A stretch of 64,000 bases of DNA from Zygnema circumcarinatum (taxonomy: Eukaryota; Streptophyta; Zygnematophyceae; Zygnematales; Zygnemataceae), in assembly GCA_037447605.1 (NCBI GenBank), contig CM074814.1:2181309-2245308 (forward strand), written 5' to 3'. Position numbers and translations under genes: made by a program. The first letter of the stretch is position 1. Each line of letters opens with the position of its first letter. The notes under the pieces are model-generated. The model was not told the DNA's origin. It saw only the letters and a program-made list of their open reading frames with translations, and ran no database searches. Below, piece by piece: positions 1 through 13,096 of this stretch.

Positions 1-970
1 TGGTCTCTCCCACTGACACGTGGCAGGAGCCGCGATGGAAACCACGACGGAAAACTTTCATTTGACGAGTTTTACAACGAGCTTTACAATGAACTGAGAG
101 ACTTTGGAGAAGAGGATCCGGTTGATACTGCCGTACGTTCACACGTGGGAAAAGACCCCCATGAGTCGAGGACCAATTTAACGGATGCCATGGAAACGAA
201 GGTGAACAGATCACGTGCTAAGTTCGAGGAGCTGGACAAAAATAAGGACGGGTAAGTGCTTAAACATCGCCCACATTTCTATGCAGGGAAACAGTTTAAC
301 AGTTTGTTGAACTGTTTGTTGAACTGCTTATGATTAAGAGAAGAAATGACAGTGTTGTTAAGTTGGAAAGGGGTGGGATGATTTTGGGTTTTTTGACGGC
401 AGGTTTTTGACAGAGGATGAGATAGAGCCCGTGATGAATAAACTTCAGCCAGGGGAGAAGTTTTTCGCCTACCAACAAGCGGAACACATGGTGGACCAGG
501 TGAGCTGAACCTTATCATGTTGGTTGTGATTTTCAAACATTGAGACCAGTTTGACCCTTAACAAAAGTCAATAGTCTTTTTAGTGACTAGCTTAAAGGCA
601 AGGCGAGGGGAGTGCATGGTCTGCGATTTGCTGCTGTGCTACTCCTAGACTTGTGTGAACTGAATTCTTCAAAGCAGTGTTAGTCTATGGGAAGAGGGAA
701 CGTTTATGAGATTAACGCTTTGCTGACGAATGTTGAGAGCACAATGAAAGTTTACGGTGTTTATAGTGACGACTCAAGGGCAGATTTGTGACCAAATTTT
801 GAGCTATGTTCGCGCTTTTGGGGCTGGGGTCGTATGGGGCTCAGGCTGATGAAGATGGAGACAAGAAATTGTCATTAGCAGAGATGATAAAGCATCCCTA
901 CGTGTTCTATAATGTGGCATATGAGGAAGAGGACGAGGAGGACTTTTCACACGACGAGTTTCGCAGATGA
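1..970 (+). CDS. Calumenin/reticulocalbin-like EF-hand protein, 3' part
   Basis: This is the C-terminal part of a secretory-pathway calcium-binding protein; the 5' end lies outside the window. Exons read as about 1(or 26)-251, 403-499 and 845-970 (TGA), with donors GTAAGT and GTGAGC and phases that agree. Three EF-hand loops are visible: RDGNHDGKLSFDEF, DKNKDGFLTEDE and ADEDGDKKLSLAE, each with Asp/Asn at the ligand positions and a final Glu or Asp. The acidic tail ends SHDEFRR, close to the HDEF/HDEL-type ends of plant ER calumenins, but extended by Arg residues, so ER retention by that tail is uncertain. The role is probably Ca2+ buffering or chaperoning in the ER (family knowledge). The first exon border is uncertain because the CAG at 23-25 could be an acceptor. 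Confidence 0.85.
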
Positions 971-1662
971 ACATACAGGTGAGGGAGAGGGTGAGAGAGA
1001 GGGAAAGAGCGTTTTTCATGAAAGTAAAAAGTTTTGGCCCAAAGCCATCATCTCCTGATCAAGCCGAAAGGAACCCTTCATGCATAGTTTGTCGTCAGAC
1101 ACATGTCTCTTGTTAATGTTAATCCACTCATCTCTGTAAAATTATCCCTGACTTTGAGTTAACTAACACAGAAATAAGCGGATATACCCCAACTGTTGAA
1201 TGGAATTTTCTTTAAGGCAAGCTTAGGCAGTACGTGGACATTCTATCTCCCTTTAAAGAGAGCGGAAGTTTTAATCCTAATGCTTCTTTGAACCCTAATG
1301 CTTCATTGTACTCTGCACATTTGCAGGATTTTCCTCCTGAGCACGAGCTCGTGGTGTCCCTAACTCCGGGCTGCTTCTAATTTAAAAAAAATATAGTTTC
1401 ACAGCCCTCCCTGGTCAGCCACGGCTAAGCTGTCCATTCCAATGTACACCATGAGTAGTACGGACTCGTTGGATTTCTTCTTCGGGGAGCCGTTTTTAGA
1501 GTTTCGTTTGAGAGGAGGCCATGTAGGGTTGCGTATGTTGCAAATTTTGGATGTTTAGGTTTGCATTTGTCTTTATACCCTTAGAACTACACCAATTCCT
1601 GATTGTTTTGCAGGAGGTTAGAGGTTATTTTGGGCTGGTTAGCATTGAAAGGGACTATCCCA

Positions 1663-1760
1663 GGACCCTCTCCCTCTCCCTTCCACTCTCTCTCTCTCTC
1701 TCTCTCTCACTCTCTCTCTCTCTCTCTCTTTCCCTCCCCCCTCCCCACCCCCCCACCTCT
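1663..1760. repeat. (CT)n microsatellite
   Basis: A run of CT/TC dinucleotides with CCC-rich edges. Apparent reading frames across it (poly Ser-Leu) are artefacts of composition. Confidence 0.9.
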
Positions 1761-2448
1761 ACATTCATTGTTCAATTTGAGGCATGGCTGCTTTCATGCT
1801 CTATGCTCGGCTAATGGTCCTCCGCCAATAGAGTAGCATGCTGCTTTGGGCTCCGTTTGAATCGGCTATTTCAAGGGTACGTTCAGAAACAAGGCAGTAG
1901 CTGGTTCAGGACTATAACTGTATATGTACAAGTTGAGCCTTTAGTCAAATAGCAGGACTCGTCTAAGCGTTCGTTTCCACTTTTCCGTTTCCATCCTTCT
2001 TGTGTGCGCTACAATTCTTCGTATTTTGCCGCTCTCTAGATCGACTGTGGGATCACTTTCCATCTGTATTTCTGCCTCAATGCAGTAAAGTATACGTAGC
2101 TTTAAGGGCTGTTTGTATGCTCAGCTTCGGCTCTCTTGGACAGTCATCACCGCGACTTGGTTCCACGGACAGCTTGGTCTGCGCAAGGATGTCACGTTAG
2201 CAGGAAGGAGTTTATTTCGGAATGGCGTGAATTCAGGGGTCAGATTTTGAATTGTTTTTTCAGGTACGGTTTCAAAAAAGTTGTAAAATACAATTCTGCT
2301 TTAGTAAACATAGTCACATCTTCTAATATAAGTCAACTTGGCCTTAATCTCTTCCAAAGCTCCAGATGCCCACAGATGCCCTTGAGCTCAGCAAAAACAG
2401 TCTGAACAGACCTGCTAAGGAACAGGATTTACCTCTTCCTTGTCGTTG

Positions 2449-2565
2449 CTCAGGGTTCTCAGGGTTCTAAGGGTCTAAGGGGTTTCAGGGTTTCAGGGTT
2501 TCAGGGTTTCAGGGTTTCTATATTTTCAGGGTTTTAAAGGTTTCCGTGCTATTTAGGGTTTGTAG
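2449..2565. repeat. Degenerate telomere-like array
   Basis: Several GGGTTTCA units in a row, flanked by GGGTTCT and AGGGTTTGTAG variants. These resemble the plant telomere unit TTTAGGG with a changed base. It is an interstitial array, too short and diverged to be a telomere. Confidence 0.6.
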
Positions 2566-2881
2566 ATGGAGCCATCATGGCATACTTTCGCGAAATTAGC
2601 ACCCAGCTAATGAACTTGGAAGCGTGAGTTGATGTGCTTTCGAGAGTAGTCCCTCGCCCAGTCCTCAAGTGCCCTCCACAGAGGGAGAAGGAAGGGACGT
2701 TCACCATCCTGCGAGGGTTCAAGCATTGAGTGATGTAAATCGGCCCATAGACCACATAGGTCATTGCCCAACAAAGGGTGGACGTTTCTACACACGGCCA
2801 AGTGGGGCCTAACCAGAGACAACTAACCAGAGAAAAAAGGAATAGCGAATCTAATTGACCGATACGAACTGAAGCCGTCAG

Positions 2882-3072
2882 AGGTGGATGGGGGAGGGGG
2901 AAAAGGTGGGTGGAGGCAGGGTGAGAGGGAGCGGGAGAGAGATGTTGGAACGGAGAGGGAGGGGGAGAGGGAGAGAAAGAGGGAAGGAGATGGAGGCGTT
3001 AAGGGAGGGGAGGGGAGGGGATGGGGAGTAGGGGGAGAGGGGGAAAGAGTGCGACGGGAAGAGGGAGGGTGG
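2882..3072. repeat. Purine-rich GGGA/GAGA tract
   Basis: About 190 bp of almost pure purine on the + strand (GAGAGGGAGGGGGAG-type). It lies downstream of, or in an intron of, the minus-strand unknown gene. Confidence 0.8.
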
Positions 3073-3142
3073 CGAGACGAAAAAGAAATAGTTTGCAAAT
3101 TGGATTAAGGACAGCACGTACGGAGTACACTCGCTTGCTCAC

Positions 3143-6100
3143 CTCTGCAGGATCGGTCTCAGCCACAAAGAGCGCTTGCTTCTTGTTGATACTGCAATAC
3201 AAAATAAGAAAAATCAAAATGGAGCTCAGGAGTTCCAACGGGCAAAGGTGCAGAAGGGACTTCAACGTGCAATGGAAATAACAAACTTCAAGAGGTTTGG
3301 AATTGAACACAAACGAAGACCTCCATAGGTTGAAAGTAATAAGGAGGCGGCGGAGCTATTACCTTGCACCAGATGATCACATGAAATGTTAATGCATATT
3401 CCTACTTTATAAACTTGTCGCAGCCCCATACACCGGACTGAATGTCAGCAGGGAACAAGATGCAGTGCAAACCTACCTGCTCCGAAAAAGCCAAATTGCA
3501 TCCTTCACATGCTGCTGGAGATCACATTGAAGCCCAGGATACTGCCGCACTAAATCCCCAATCCGCTCCTGCATGTTCGGATCCTGCCAAACAAGTTTTA
3601 TTTGCTGATTAGGGAGTTTGAAGCTGTGTCTGTTCGCATCTCTCCGTCCTCCCTACCCCTCTCCTCTACAGGTGTGACCGCAGCTTACTTTTGTATGGAA
3701 CTTCTTCCCAGACTTCTCAGGCTGTAATGCATTTGAAATATGCGACATCTGAACGCCACAGGTCATCTCTGAGCTTGGTTCGTTGAATAGGGCACAGCTT
3801 ATATGTTCTCGTATGCAAAAGGAACAAGCGAAAGCAAGAGATAGTAAAGTCAGAGTATGCACCCACCTCAAGAAGATCCTCCACAATTCTGGAACAGTGA
3901 ACTGTCAGAACAAAAGGAAGAAGAACACAAAACGTCGTAGGTGAGAGTTTTAGACAGACACAAATCAGGGCAGAAGTTACTGCCAATACCAGCCAAAAAT
4001 CCTATGATCAGGCGAAATCCTGTAACAAGCATTTGCAAATGTTTGCTTACAATCGACAGCGCTATAAGGAACATCCGAAAGCAAAAGACTTCCCACAGCT
4101 GCAACATCGACGCTTTGCAGCACGTTGCCGACATTCCCACAATGCTTTGGCAAATTGCTCAGTGTTGGACCTGCAGATTAAAGGAGCTACCAACACGTAA
4201 GCTTGAAGCTCAGGCCGGCCCCAGCGGTATTTCTTTTGATTTTTTTTTGGTTTATTGTCAATGTGTTGCATTTGTACATGGTTTAGGTGTTCTTGCAACT
4301 CATGTTTGAGGGCAATTCGCTCTTACACACCGTTACCACGATTTGGCCACCGTAGAAAAGATACTCATAGGTTTCTGATATGCGGCTGGTTGGAGAGCCT
4401 TAGAGCAATTGTGTTTGGATTGCAACAATGCAACAATTCAGCACTTTGGCAGCTTTCAAATGACCAAGACGGGAAACGATCTTACCTGAAGCATAGGGGG
4501 TTTCGGGCAATTGTGAGTATACAGATTGAAGAATAATTACCCAGTCCCTGGAAGTGGCCATAAGCTCCTCGGACTGATACAAGCCAAGACCATTGAAGGT
4601 TAGCCCTGCTCGCCAAGATAAGAGAAGTATTCTGACTCTTCCAAAATAAACTCGGGTCATCTCTATTTTCAAGTTCCATGACCACAACTGCGAAAGGACG
4701 TCATTCCACATTTCCACATCTGTCGACGTGAACACAACTCATTTCTCTCTTTTTCTGGAGTTTGAAGTTGTAAATTCTCCTGACTCTGCATCAGAATTTT
4801 AATTCTGACCGAGCATAAACAGAGTACACCTTTTAGACCGGAGTAATTCTGCAACGCAAGGCAAAAATATCCCTCAGCAAAGCTGTGGAGTTTTCCTTAC
4901 CTCTTCAAACCCATCCTTCTGCGCAAATGCAGCCTCTCGAACAGCCGAAGGAGGAGCGGAGCCATCGGTGAATCGTTTAAACCAAATTGAAGCACATCTG
5001 TTCCATCAGACACTTTTGCTGAAAGTTCACATACAAACCAACCTATAGCTTTACCTTTTTTTTTGCAGCGACGTCGTCTACAAATCATTTGATACGAGAG
5101 ATTCCCTATTGGCATCTACGCTTCCAACAAGGGAACCTTGGACGATTCTCTAACTAAAATACTCCTCATTATAAGTCCCACAGGGTCTGGTTTTCAAGAC
5201 GTTACCTCTTTAAGAAGTCAACATCCCCAAAGGTACCACCAAAACTTGCACGAAGCAAAAGACACCTGCAGACACCATATAGAAAAGACGAGGTTCATTA
5301 TTCAGGAATTGCAAGGGGCTTGCAAAAAAAGCTATGCTCAAGCATAAGCGTAGGAGCTGAAGACTCTAATATGCTCACATGCATATGTCAATGGCAGGTG
5401 AACCGTTCACAAGGGCCACACAAAATGTCAAAAATACAAAAACGATGAAATCAATTGCGTTATTGGAAGGACGAGAACGAACTTGATAAGAATTGCTTTT
5501 TCTGGAGCCAGACACGCATCTACTTGATGCAGTTGGAGTGGTGGGATCCAAGTCTCTCCTGCAAACAAGCAAGTCAGGAAAAGAAATTCGCAAACTTGAG
5601 GAATCATATTCAAACTTCAGAGGAAAAAGAGAGACGCTTCTTCAAGTGTGATAACTGTGCACAGAATGCCGGTTTTCGTGACTTGTTGAAACTTTCCGTC
5701 GTACGAAACTAGCTGCCCACCTGATGCTTCTTGAGTAAGAACGAAGGGCTTGTTCAGGTAACATTTTCCATGAATGACCAATAGGCTTGCAACAGGGGAG
5801 AGGCTGAGGGAGGGGGTTTAAGAAAGCGGAAGGAAAGGGAGAGGCAAGAGAGGAAAGGATGGCATTTGGAGAAGGGGAGAATGAAAAGGAAAGAGCAATC
5901 AACAGTCAAATCGACATGGGAGCCAAGCACATACCTGTTGAGAAATCTGGATCTCTCCACCTGGCTGAAGAAAGTTCGTGGACAATCCTCAAGCAGTCTA
6001 CGCATACAAAGTTGATCGACAATTAGTGCAAATTACTTCGTTTCTAACTTTCGCTTTTGACCGTTTGTGCTTCAAACAGAAACAAGAAAATGTCAATTGG

Positions 6101-8025
6101 TCAGCATAAGACAGGCAAAAAGACTCACTTGAAATTTGTTGAGGTGAAGGGTTAAATCCCTGTGTAAGAACAACGGGGTGCAGAGTCAATAGCTGATATC
6201 AGTATTGATTACTATGATGATAGTACTTGTGTGTGTGTTGTCCTCATTAACATCCTCAATTCAATCGTGGCGTACTTATGCTGGACTTCTAAGTATAAAG
6301 AGCCATGACGTGCACAGAAGTGGGAGAGTTATCTGATAAAACTCGGGCTTACTGAGAGCCCGGCAATAACATCAGTCAGTCTTTCCTTTTCAGTTTTGAA
6401 ATGGGAAAAACGACAAATAGGATTACTTTGGATGTTGCTGCGGTGAGCCACATAAGCAGGGGCATTTCTGGGTGAAGCAACACATCTTCAACTGCAATAA
6501 TGCTTAGACGTCGTAGAAATTCAATGAGGCCGTGCTCCTGTACGTAAAGGAAAAGTAAGGGTGTTCTCAGCACAGGTTCGCCAGGACCTGTAGAAATGTT
6601 CAAACATCTTCTTCGGCTCATGAGAAGAGATGTCCAAACATTTGAAGTCACGGGTTACTTTCCTGCCATCTGGCACATCTGATATCTGTAGCTGCTTATC
6701 GCTCATGATTTGCTTACTAGCGTACCTTGATGAGATGAACAGCCACCCTTATTGCAGGTCCAGATCGGCATAAGCGGATATTCTTCTGAAGGCTGCTCTT
6801 CAGAAGCTGCAAGATAAAAAAATGTCAGACAAACTTCTGAAATTGTTGACTGGGGAATTTTGAATACATGACAGGAACGGTATCCACGATATCATGTAAT
6901 GATAGTTATCTGTGGCATACCGAAGGCGAGAACCTCTTCCGGATTTTAACATTCGTATTGCTCATAAGTTTCGAATTTTCCCAGCTGACAAAATGACCTC
7001 CTGAATTTGATGGCACGTTTGTAGTTATGTGGAGAGTGGTCGAGCCTTCGCCGCTCCCGTGCTTGAACTCCATGTCACACTTCCATAGAATTTCGGTACC
7101 ATTACCACCTACACAGAGGCCAACAATAGTTCTTTCTGCCTCCCGTTGCCTTATAAGCAACTTTTTGTATGCGCATCCTTCTTGCTATAGCCAGCTCTCA
7201 GGCGACAATACTCTTGAGTATACAAGTGTTTATCCGGAGGCTTTATAGATTAAAAAATTCAGTACTCTGTTCACGGTTTGTGGGCTCAGCTTGAATCCTA
7301 GAATACCGAGCTCGTCTGAGAAACTCACATGCTTGCTGAGTCCATTTACAGCAGCTTCTTCCTGCTACCGCTTCCTCCAAACTGTTCACCGCAAGGCAAT
7401 ATGTTCATTGAATGGAGAACTACTACAAGTTTGAAAGTTCGCACAAAAGTAGACAATTAACAGCGATTGAGTAAGACGACTAAGTAGACGATAAGCTGGC
7501 TTTTCAAAATTGCGATTCAAGTTCTTAGCAGTAATGGAACAGCACAACTGATACAAGTCTCAATGCTCGTGGTCATTTTGGTGCTTACTGGAACCATTGT
7601 TGATTGCGTCTCGAGCGACTCTTCTGTGATGCCAGTAGCGTCGCGAAGGCATTTTTTCCCGAATAATCGGATAAAGGATCGTTCTCATTCAACCATTTGC
7701 TCTTCGTTGATTCGTTTACTGAAATAGTTTCGAAAATCTCTGACTCTTTTGCATCGCGGCCGGCAGGGTCCACCGATGTGGCTGACTGGACATGTTCCGA
7801 CTTTTGAAATAAATTACTCTGAAAAAAGGAGTACAGGCTTTGCAACTTCGGAAAAGTCCGGCGACGTTTATTCAAATGCTTATCGGACTTGAATCCGGGC
7901 GATTTCTTTCTACTAGAAGAGAGAAGAGCTGCTTCCTCCACTGATGATCTCTTTCCAAGCGTTATACTTTCGCTATCCTTCTCGTCAAGAGTCATATCTG
8001 GAGGAAGATCAGCTACCAAATCCAT
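3143..8025 (-). CDS. Conserved multi-exon protein, function unknown
   Basis: Minus-strand gene with good splice signals; I do not recognise a named family. Supported exons: 8025-7589 (start ATG, basic and Ser-rich, ends NQQWF), 7108-6921 (contains STTLHITTNVP and ends RFSPS), 6806-6726 (LLKSSLQKNIRLCRSG), 6537-6427 (EFLRRLSIIAVEDVLLHPEM), 6159-6129 (GFNPSPQQIS), 5997-5961 (CLRIVHELSSA) and 3583-3477 (QQHVKDAIWLFRS). From 7108 to 5961 every phase fits. An exon ending near 3143 (INKKQALFVAETDPAE) is possible. Exons between 5961 and 3583 and the 3' end are not resolved. The pattern of a short helical repeat followed by RRL..I..ED is faintly like the C-terminal domain of RarA/MgsA ATPases, but there is no ATPase domain, so no function is claimed. 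The basic N-terminus suggests a nuclear protein (inference). Confidence 0.6.
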
Positions 8026-8251
8026 GTCTCTCTGCACAAGCTTCCATCCCCTATTAACTCAAACGGTGCAGGAGCTGCAGCATTGCCATAAAAATTTCAT
8101 CATTTCCATAAGAGCAAGAGGTTGCGGCCTAGCCAGGACCTCCGGCAGCCAAACCATCCATGGCAGCCTCCATCTGCGATTAGGCAGCAGATTGGGCGAG
8201 GGCGGGAAAATTCCCGCTTTCTCCTGGCGCTGGGACGACCCCCGGGCGTTC

Positions 8252-8333
8252 ACGATACAATACAATACGATATGATACCGTGATATATCGTATTGCCATT
8301 GTACTTGGTACGATACTAAACGATACGATATAC
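8252..8333. repeat. CGATAC/GATATATCG dispersed element
   Basis: AT-rich stretch with repeated CGATAC, ACGATACGATA and the near-palindrome GATATATCG. Similar stretches occur at 17498-17635, 35681-35735 and 36631-36735. It lies between two divergent genes. Confidence 0.6.
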
Positions 8334-8651
8334 AGATAGACGAAGGTGAAGGGATGCCAAAGACAGTTTTCATAGACAGAATTTCTTGAGTCAGTGCACT
8401 TGTTTTTCAAAGATGCTTTTGCATTTTCAATGTCTTCGCATCCAAAGAGAACGATTTTATCTTTCATGTATTACGAAAACCATAAACAATACCTCCAGCA
8501 AAAATCCTCCAAAGTTTGCAAAACTCTTGAATCCCTATGAAGGCCTTCAGAACTCGACCGACCTATTTCTGTCCCTCCCTCTGACTCTCTCCCACCACTT
8601 CCGCCCTTGAGAAATGTGTTGAGAGAGCAGGGGAGGGGATCGGCCGTGGCC

Positions 8652-11600
8652 ATGGCTTTCCTCCCCAGGGAGCTCGCAGCTCGTCTCTCGTCTCCGCCAT
8701 GGCGCAGCCTTCTCCTCCATGGCTTCCAATCCCTCTCCATTTCCTCGTCTTTTCAGTCGCCGCGCGTCCTTGACACTCCTCTCTCTTCCCTCGCTTCCTT
8801 CTCTTCTTCGGCAGCTTCTGCAGCTGCTGATTTGGATGCATCTGCCGACATTTTTCTGGAATCTCCCGTAGACTTCAATATTGGTGAAGATGGTAGAGGA
8901 GGTGGCGAAGGACAACGCGCAACGCATGCACGAGACGCTCCCCCTGCATGGAGGCATGGACATGGGCATGCTGATAGGCCATTATGGCACAGGTTGCCAC
9001 CTGTTGAGCATTCTGATGGATTTTTAGGTCAAAATGGAGCTCCAACAGCATTGAAGTGGGTGGAGAAATGCTGCGCGGATCTCCCCAACAGTTTCTTGCG
9101 GAAATTATTTCGCAAGCGCCAGGTAGAATAGGCAGAGAAATTCAATTTGCAGAAAGGATAATGGTTCAAGATAATCTCTGGAGGGATTAAAGGTTCCGCT
9201 TTTCCATCAAATGAAAAATTCTGGTGTTGCTATAGTCATAACGACAGTGAGCAAGTGAAGAAGGGTCGAAATATAAAACTAACTCTTATGAACAGTCACA
9301 GCTTTTGAACGTGTGACAAAGTTACCACTGTAGGGATTCAGGGGAAAGTGACAGTATTAATATGAGATTGAAAACTCGGCAGCTCTGGCCTTAAAGCAGG
9401 AGTAGAATTCTGTAAAGAGGAGAGTGCGAACATTCTAAATTTTTGGATTGCCCTTTCAAGTCAATGGAGCCGAATTTAGGATTCCACTATAGGGAGTTTG
9501 TCTTAGCTGAGACGTCCAGCGATGCTCAGGGAGCCTTCGTTTTGTATTCTGCATCCTCCTGACGTTCCGAGGCAATATCGTTGTCTGTGGAGTCTTTAGA
9601 ACTCGAAGTCTCAGCATCTTGTTATGCTTAATTTCAGTGTTTTTTTTTTCCCTTTTTTGTTTCTTGGTACAAACAGGTGCGCATTCTTAAGTCCACTGTT
9701 GTTCGAGCACCTGTTTGCAGCGATTCCACACTGGATGGTTCTGAAACGGACCTAGATTCCCAGCTGTTCCAAGATGCAGAGCCTGAGCATCAACAGCTTA
9801 GACGAGTGAGTTTCACATGGCACAGCCCAATACATTTGTCTGGCCATTCTGCAAGCATTTATTCCATGATAAAACCTGAAACGTGAGAAGGTGATAGGAT
9901 TTTTTCTCTTTTTATGCAGTTTTGACAGTTTTGGGCACTAATCAATTGGCCTTCAGACTCTCCATGGATTGGACGCAATGTCTTCAGAGTCCATTCGTTG
10001 GCTTGAAAATTTACCGTTCTTGGAAGCTCATCTATCGGTTTTGTTTCTCTTTTGGTATCTTCTTACACTTGCTGAAAACCACCAATCCTGTTTTCTGCAT
10101 TTGCAGGTTAGTGAGGGAGAGATTTTGTCAGCAGGAACCATTGTTCATTTGCCAGCCCATGTCACGCTGCAAAGGTCTTTTGCTGGTCCGAATGGATCGC
10201 AAGGGGGAGAGTCTGTACCATCCAAGGAAGTAAAGGACCATATATTACCTTCAGAAGAGGATGTGGAGCTTTTGAGAAGGAGAATCCTTTATAAGGTGAG
10301 CCACTCGCCGATGAAGCATGTATTGAAATGATGCACTATTGGCGCATGTCATGTGGGTGTTGTGTTCTAAGCAATTGGAGTTTAAAGCCATTGGTGCCAC
10401 ACAGCTAGAGTTCATCTTTCTTATCTACACATATTGATGGTGGTGGTTGCAATACAGGACGAGCACATTATTGTGCTGAACAAGCCACCGGGTCTTCCTG
10501 TTCAAGTAGGTTCTTTCCTCCTTTTTAAGCTCCCTGGAGTATCTCCTAACTTGAGTGCTTTGGTTTCTTAAAGCTGCTGATACATGCATTGTCAATCGTG
10601 ATGCAGATTGAAATTATTCAGTTCTTGGCATGTCTTTTCCATTTTTTTAATTCCCGTCCTTAATCTGTGCTTGCTGCTATGGAATCAAAACACATTCCAT
10701 CCATGCAAAACAGAGGTATTTGTGAGTTTATCGTACTTGTGGGTCTAGGTTGGATTGTGGTGGCCTTGCAGGGTGGCTCTAACGTGAAGTGCAGCCTCGA
10801 TTCGCTGATGGCCTCTGCCCTCACATTCAAAGCTTCTGAATCTCCCCGTCTGGTGCACTTTTCTCCATGCTTCCTAGCAGCAATCGTGCCTCCTGCTTCA
10901 TATTATCAATTACCTTCCTTGCTCCGTAAAGGCCGGCCTGGTTCAAAATTAGTTTTAGACCGTTTTTAGTTGTGACACCCGCAACGGGACTGCAACCCTG
11001 TATACGCATAGTCTGTTATTTATAACTTTTTTGTCTTACACTTTTTTGGACCGTTTCTTTTTGTGAAAGTGCATAGTTCTTAGAACAATAGAGAATTCTC
11101 AACAGGAAGCTATCTCAAGCTATGCCCTGTACATCTCAACATCTGCTTATCTCCCAGTTAACACTTCGCTGAACCTGTGTTGTTGCTGCATCGTTGTCTT
11201 GCAGGTACATAGGCTGGATAAAGGTACGAGTGGCGCCATGGTTTTGGGTCGCACTCAGGAGGCAACCCGCTTTCTACATGCCTTGTTGAGAGAGAAGACT
11301 GCAGCAGCTTCTGCTTTGAAGCAGGAGGTGGGCAAACATGAAGGCACTACTCAGCATGCTAACCAAGTGTCGTTGGTGACATGCAAATGTGGTTCAGTTT
11401 GATTGTGCTGCTTGGAAAACACAGACATGTGCGTTAAGCAGTTTATTAATGACATCTGAATCGGAGGTTGTTCTATGAAACTGTGGGATGGATGGTTGGA
11501 TGGAGACGTTGGAAGTACAGAAGGACGAAGGAAGGGGGAGTATGAGGAGAGCTTATTGGGCTCTTGTGGCGGGCACTCCTAAATCGAAAAAGGGAGTTAT

Positions 11601-13026
11601 CGACGTTCCATTGATACGAGTGAGTAGGATAACTTATTCGTTGTGGACCAAAGTACAAGATGCAAATTACTCAACATTGAGAAAGCTTTAAATGTTAGCG
11701 CGTTAGTAACATTTTCTCCTTGCAATCTTCGCTCTTTTTTTTTTCTTTGAATTCTGAGTTTTGGAGGGATGGCGGCAGGTCCCAGCTTGCAGCGGAAAAT
11801 CTGACAGAGTAGTTATTGCGGAACAAAACAGCAACCGGACGGACAGCATGAAGGCAGTAACTCAGTACAGGGTGATCCAAACGAATTCAACAGGTATGAA
11901 AATGAGCACATAGATTAGTGGCAGTTTTGAGACAATGTTTGTTATTGCAAGAAAATCTTCAGGGCATGAGATCATTTAAGTCTTATCCCTTTTACTTCTT
12001 ATTGTATGTCGTTTGTTCTTCCACTTCCGTTTCTGTGATTAACGGAAGTACAAATAGTGACATATCGGCACTGAGGGTAAATGTTTCAAGAAGTAAAGCA
12101 TTGAGCGTCTGTTTCATGAATCAACATTCTCATCATCTCAAACAAAAGTTTGAACCGATGAAGTCCTTCAAATACCTGAAGGTTTTGGATCGGGCCCTTT
12201 CCATGTCCATAGCAAGTAAAGCATGCTTTCTTATCCTGTACTCCCACTCACATAAGGGAAGTGCTGTGAGGTCATTGCAGGATTTACATGGCTCGAACTT
12301 CGCCCTCTTACTGGTCGAAAGCATCAGGTGAGTTGTGTCGACGACTCCCTCCTACAATATGGAGGATATCAAAGCAGTGGAAATTGAACTCTGACTAGGC
12401 TCTTCGAGCGTAAGGGAGAGCACTTTCGCATTTAGGGTTTTTGAAGCTGTGATCTTCCAAAACTTGCCCTTTAGCTAGCCTACTTTTTAATCCTCAAAAA
12501 TTCCTTGTTGTTCCGCTCTTTGACTGGTGGTCCGTTTGACTCCCGTGCATTTCAGCTTCGGGTGCACTGTGCTTCAGTATTGGGGCTGCCCATTGTGGGC
12601 GACTACAAGTACGGGGCCTGGGTGAGTGATGCGTGGCGACTCAGGGAGGAGGCAGATCGAGGTAAAGGAGAGGGAGAGGATGAGCATCCAATGGAAAACA
12701 TGTCGCGGCCTTTAGAGAGCCGTGGACCTGGCAGTGAGGTGGCTGGGATTGGTGTTACTATTAATGTTGCAGGAAAGGGCGGGAGTGAGAGTGATGGGAG
12801 TGGAGAGTTGGGAAGGATAGAGAGGTTATTAAAGTGGCATGGGAGCCTTAGGAGTATCAAGCCATGGCTGCATCTCCATTGCAGACATTTGTGGCTCCCT
12901 GATTTGGTGGAGTTGAAGAAGAGAGGTTCGGAAGGGGGGGTGAGAGAGAAAGAGCGGCACTTTGTAGCGCCATTGTCTTCACACATGGCGGAGAGTTGGA
13001 GGTTATTGGGCTTCCGATCAGAATAA
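8652..13026 (+). CDS. RluA-type RNA pseudouridine synthase, organellar
   Basis: Converts uridine to pseudouridine in RNA; it resembles the plant mitochondrial 'RNA pseudouridine synthase 3/4' type. Ten exons fit in phase: 8652-9122, 9677-9805, 10107-10295, 10458-10505, 10772-10852, 11205-11327, 11521-11619, 11779-11893, 12281-12327 and 12556-13026, giving 590 aa. The Ser-rich first ~80 residues look like an organelle presequence. An S4-like RNA-binding segment ([16 protein letters not shown]) spans exons 1-2. The catalytic motif HRLDKGTSG lies at about 308-316, with the expected catalytic Asp at 311. The family motifs [34 protein letters not shown] and PIVGDYKYG follow. The last exon carries a Gly/Ser/Glu-rich insert between GDYKYG and [11 protein letters not shown]. 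Start chosen as the first ATG giving the presequence. Confidence 0.9.
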
Positions 13027-13096
13027 GGTAGAGATTTTCGGTTTTTTTGGGTTACAGCCTTGGAGAGCAGGAGTGATAGTTGCTTCGCTTCTCTCT

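Larger units (their letters stand above)
971..2880. other. Intergenic region
   Basis: No convincing coding sequence was found. The stretch holds the 3' flank of the EF-hand gene, a CT microsatellite and a telomere-like degenerate array (listed separately). The short open frames are not supported by splice signals or recognisable protein sequence. The 3' end of the opposite-strand gene may reach into the right part (below 3143). Confidence 0.5.
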
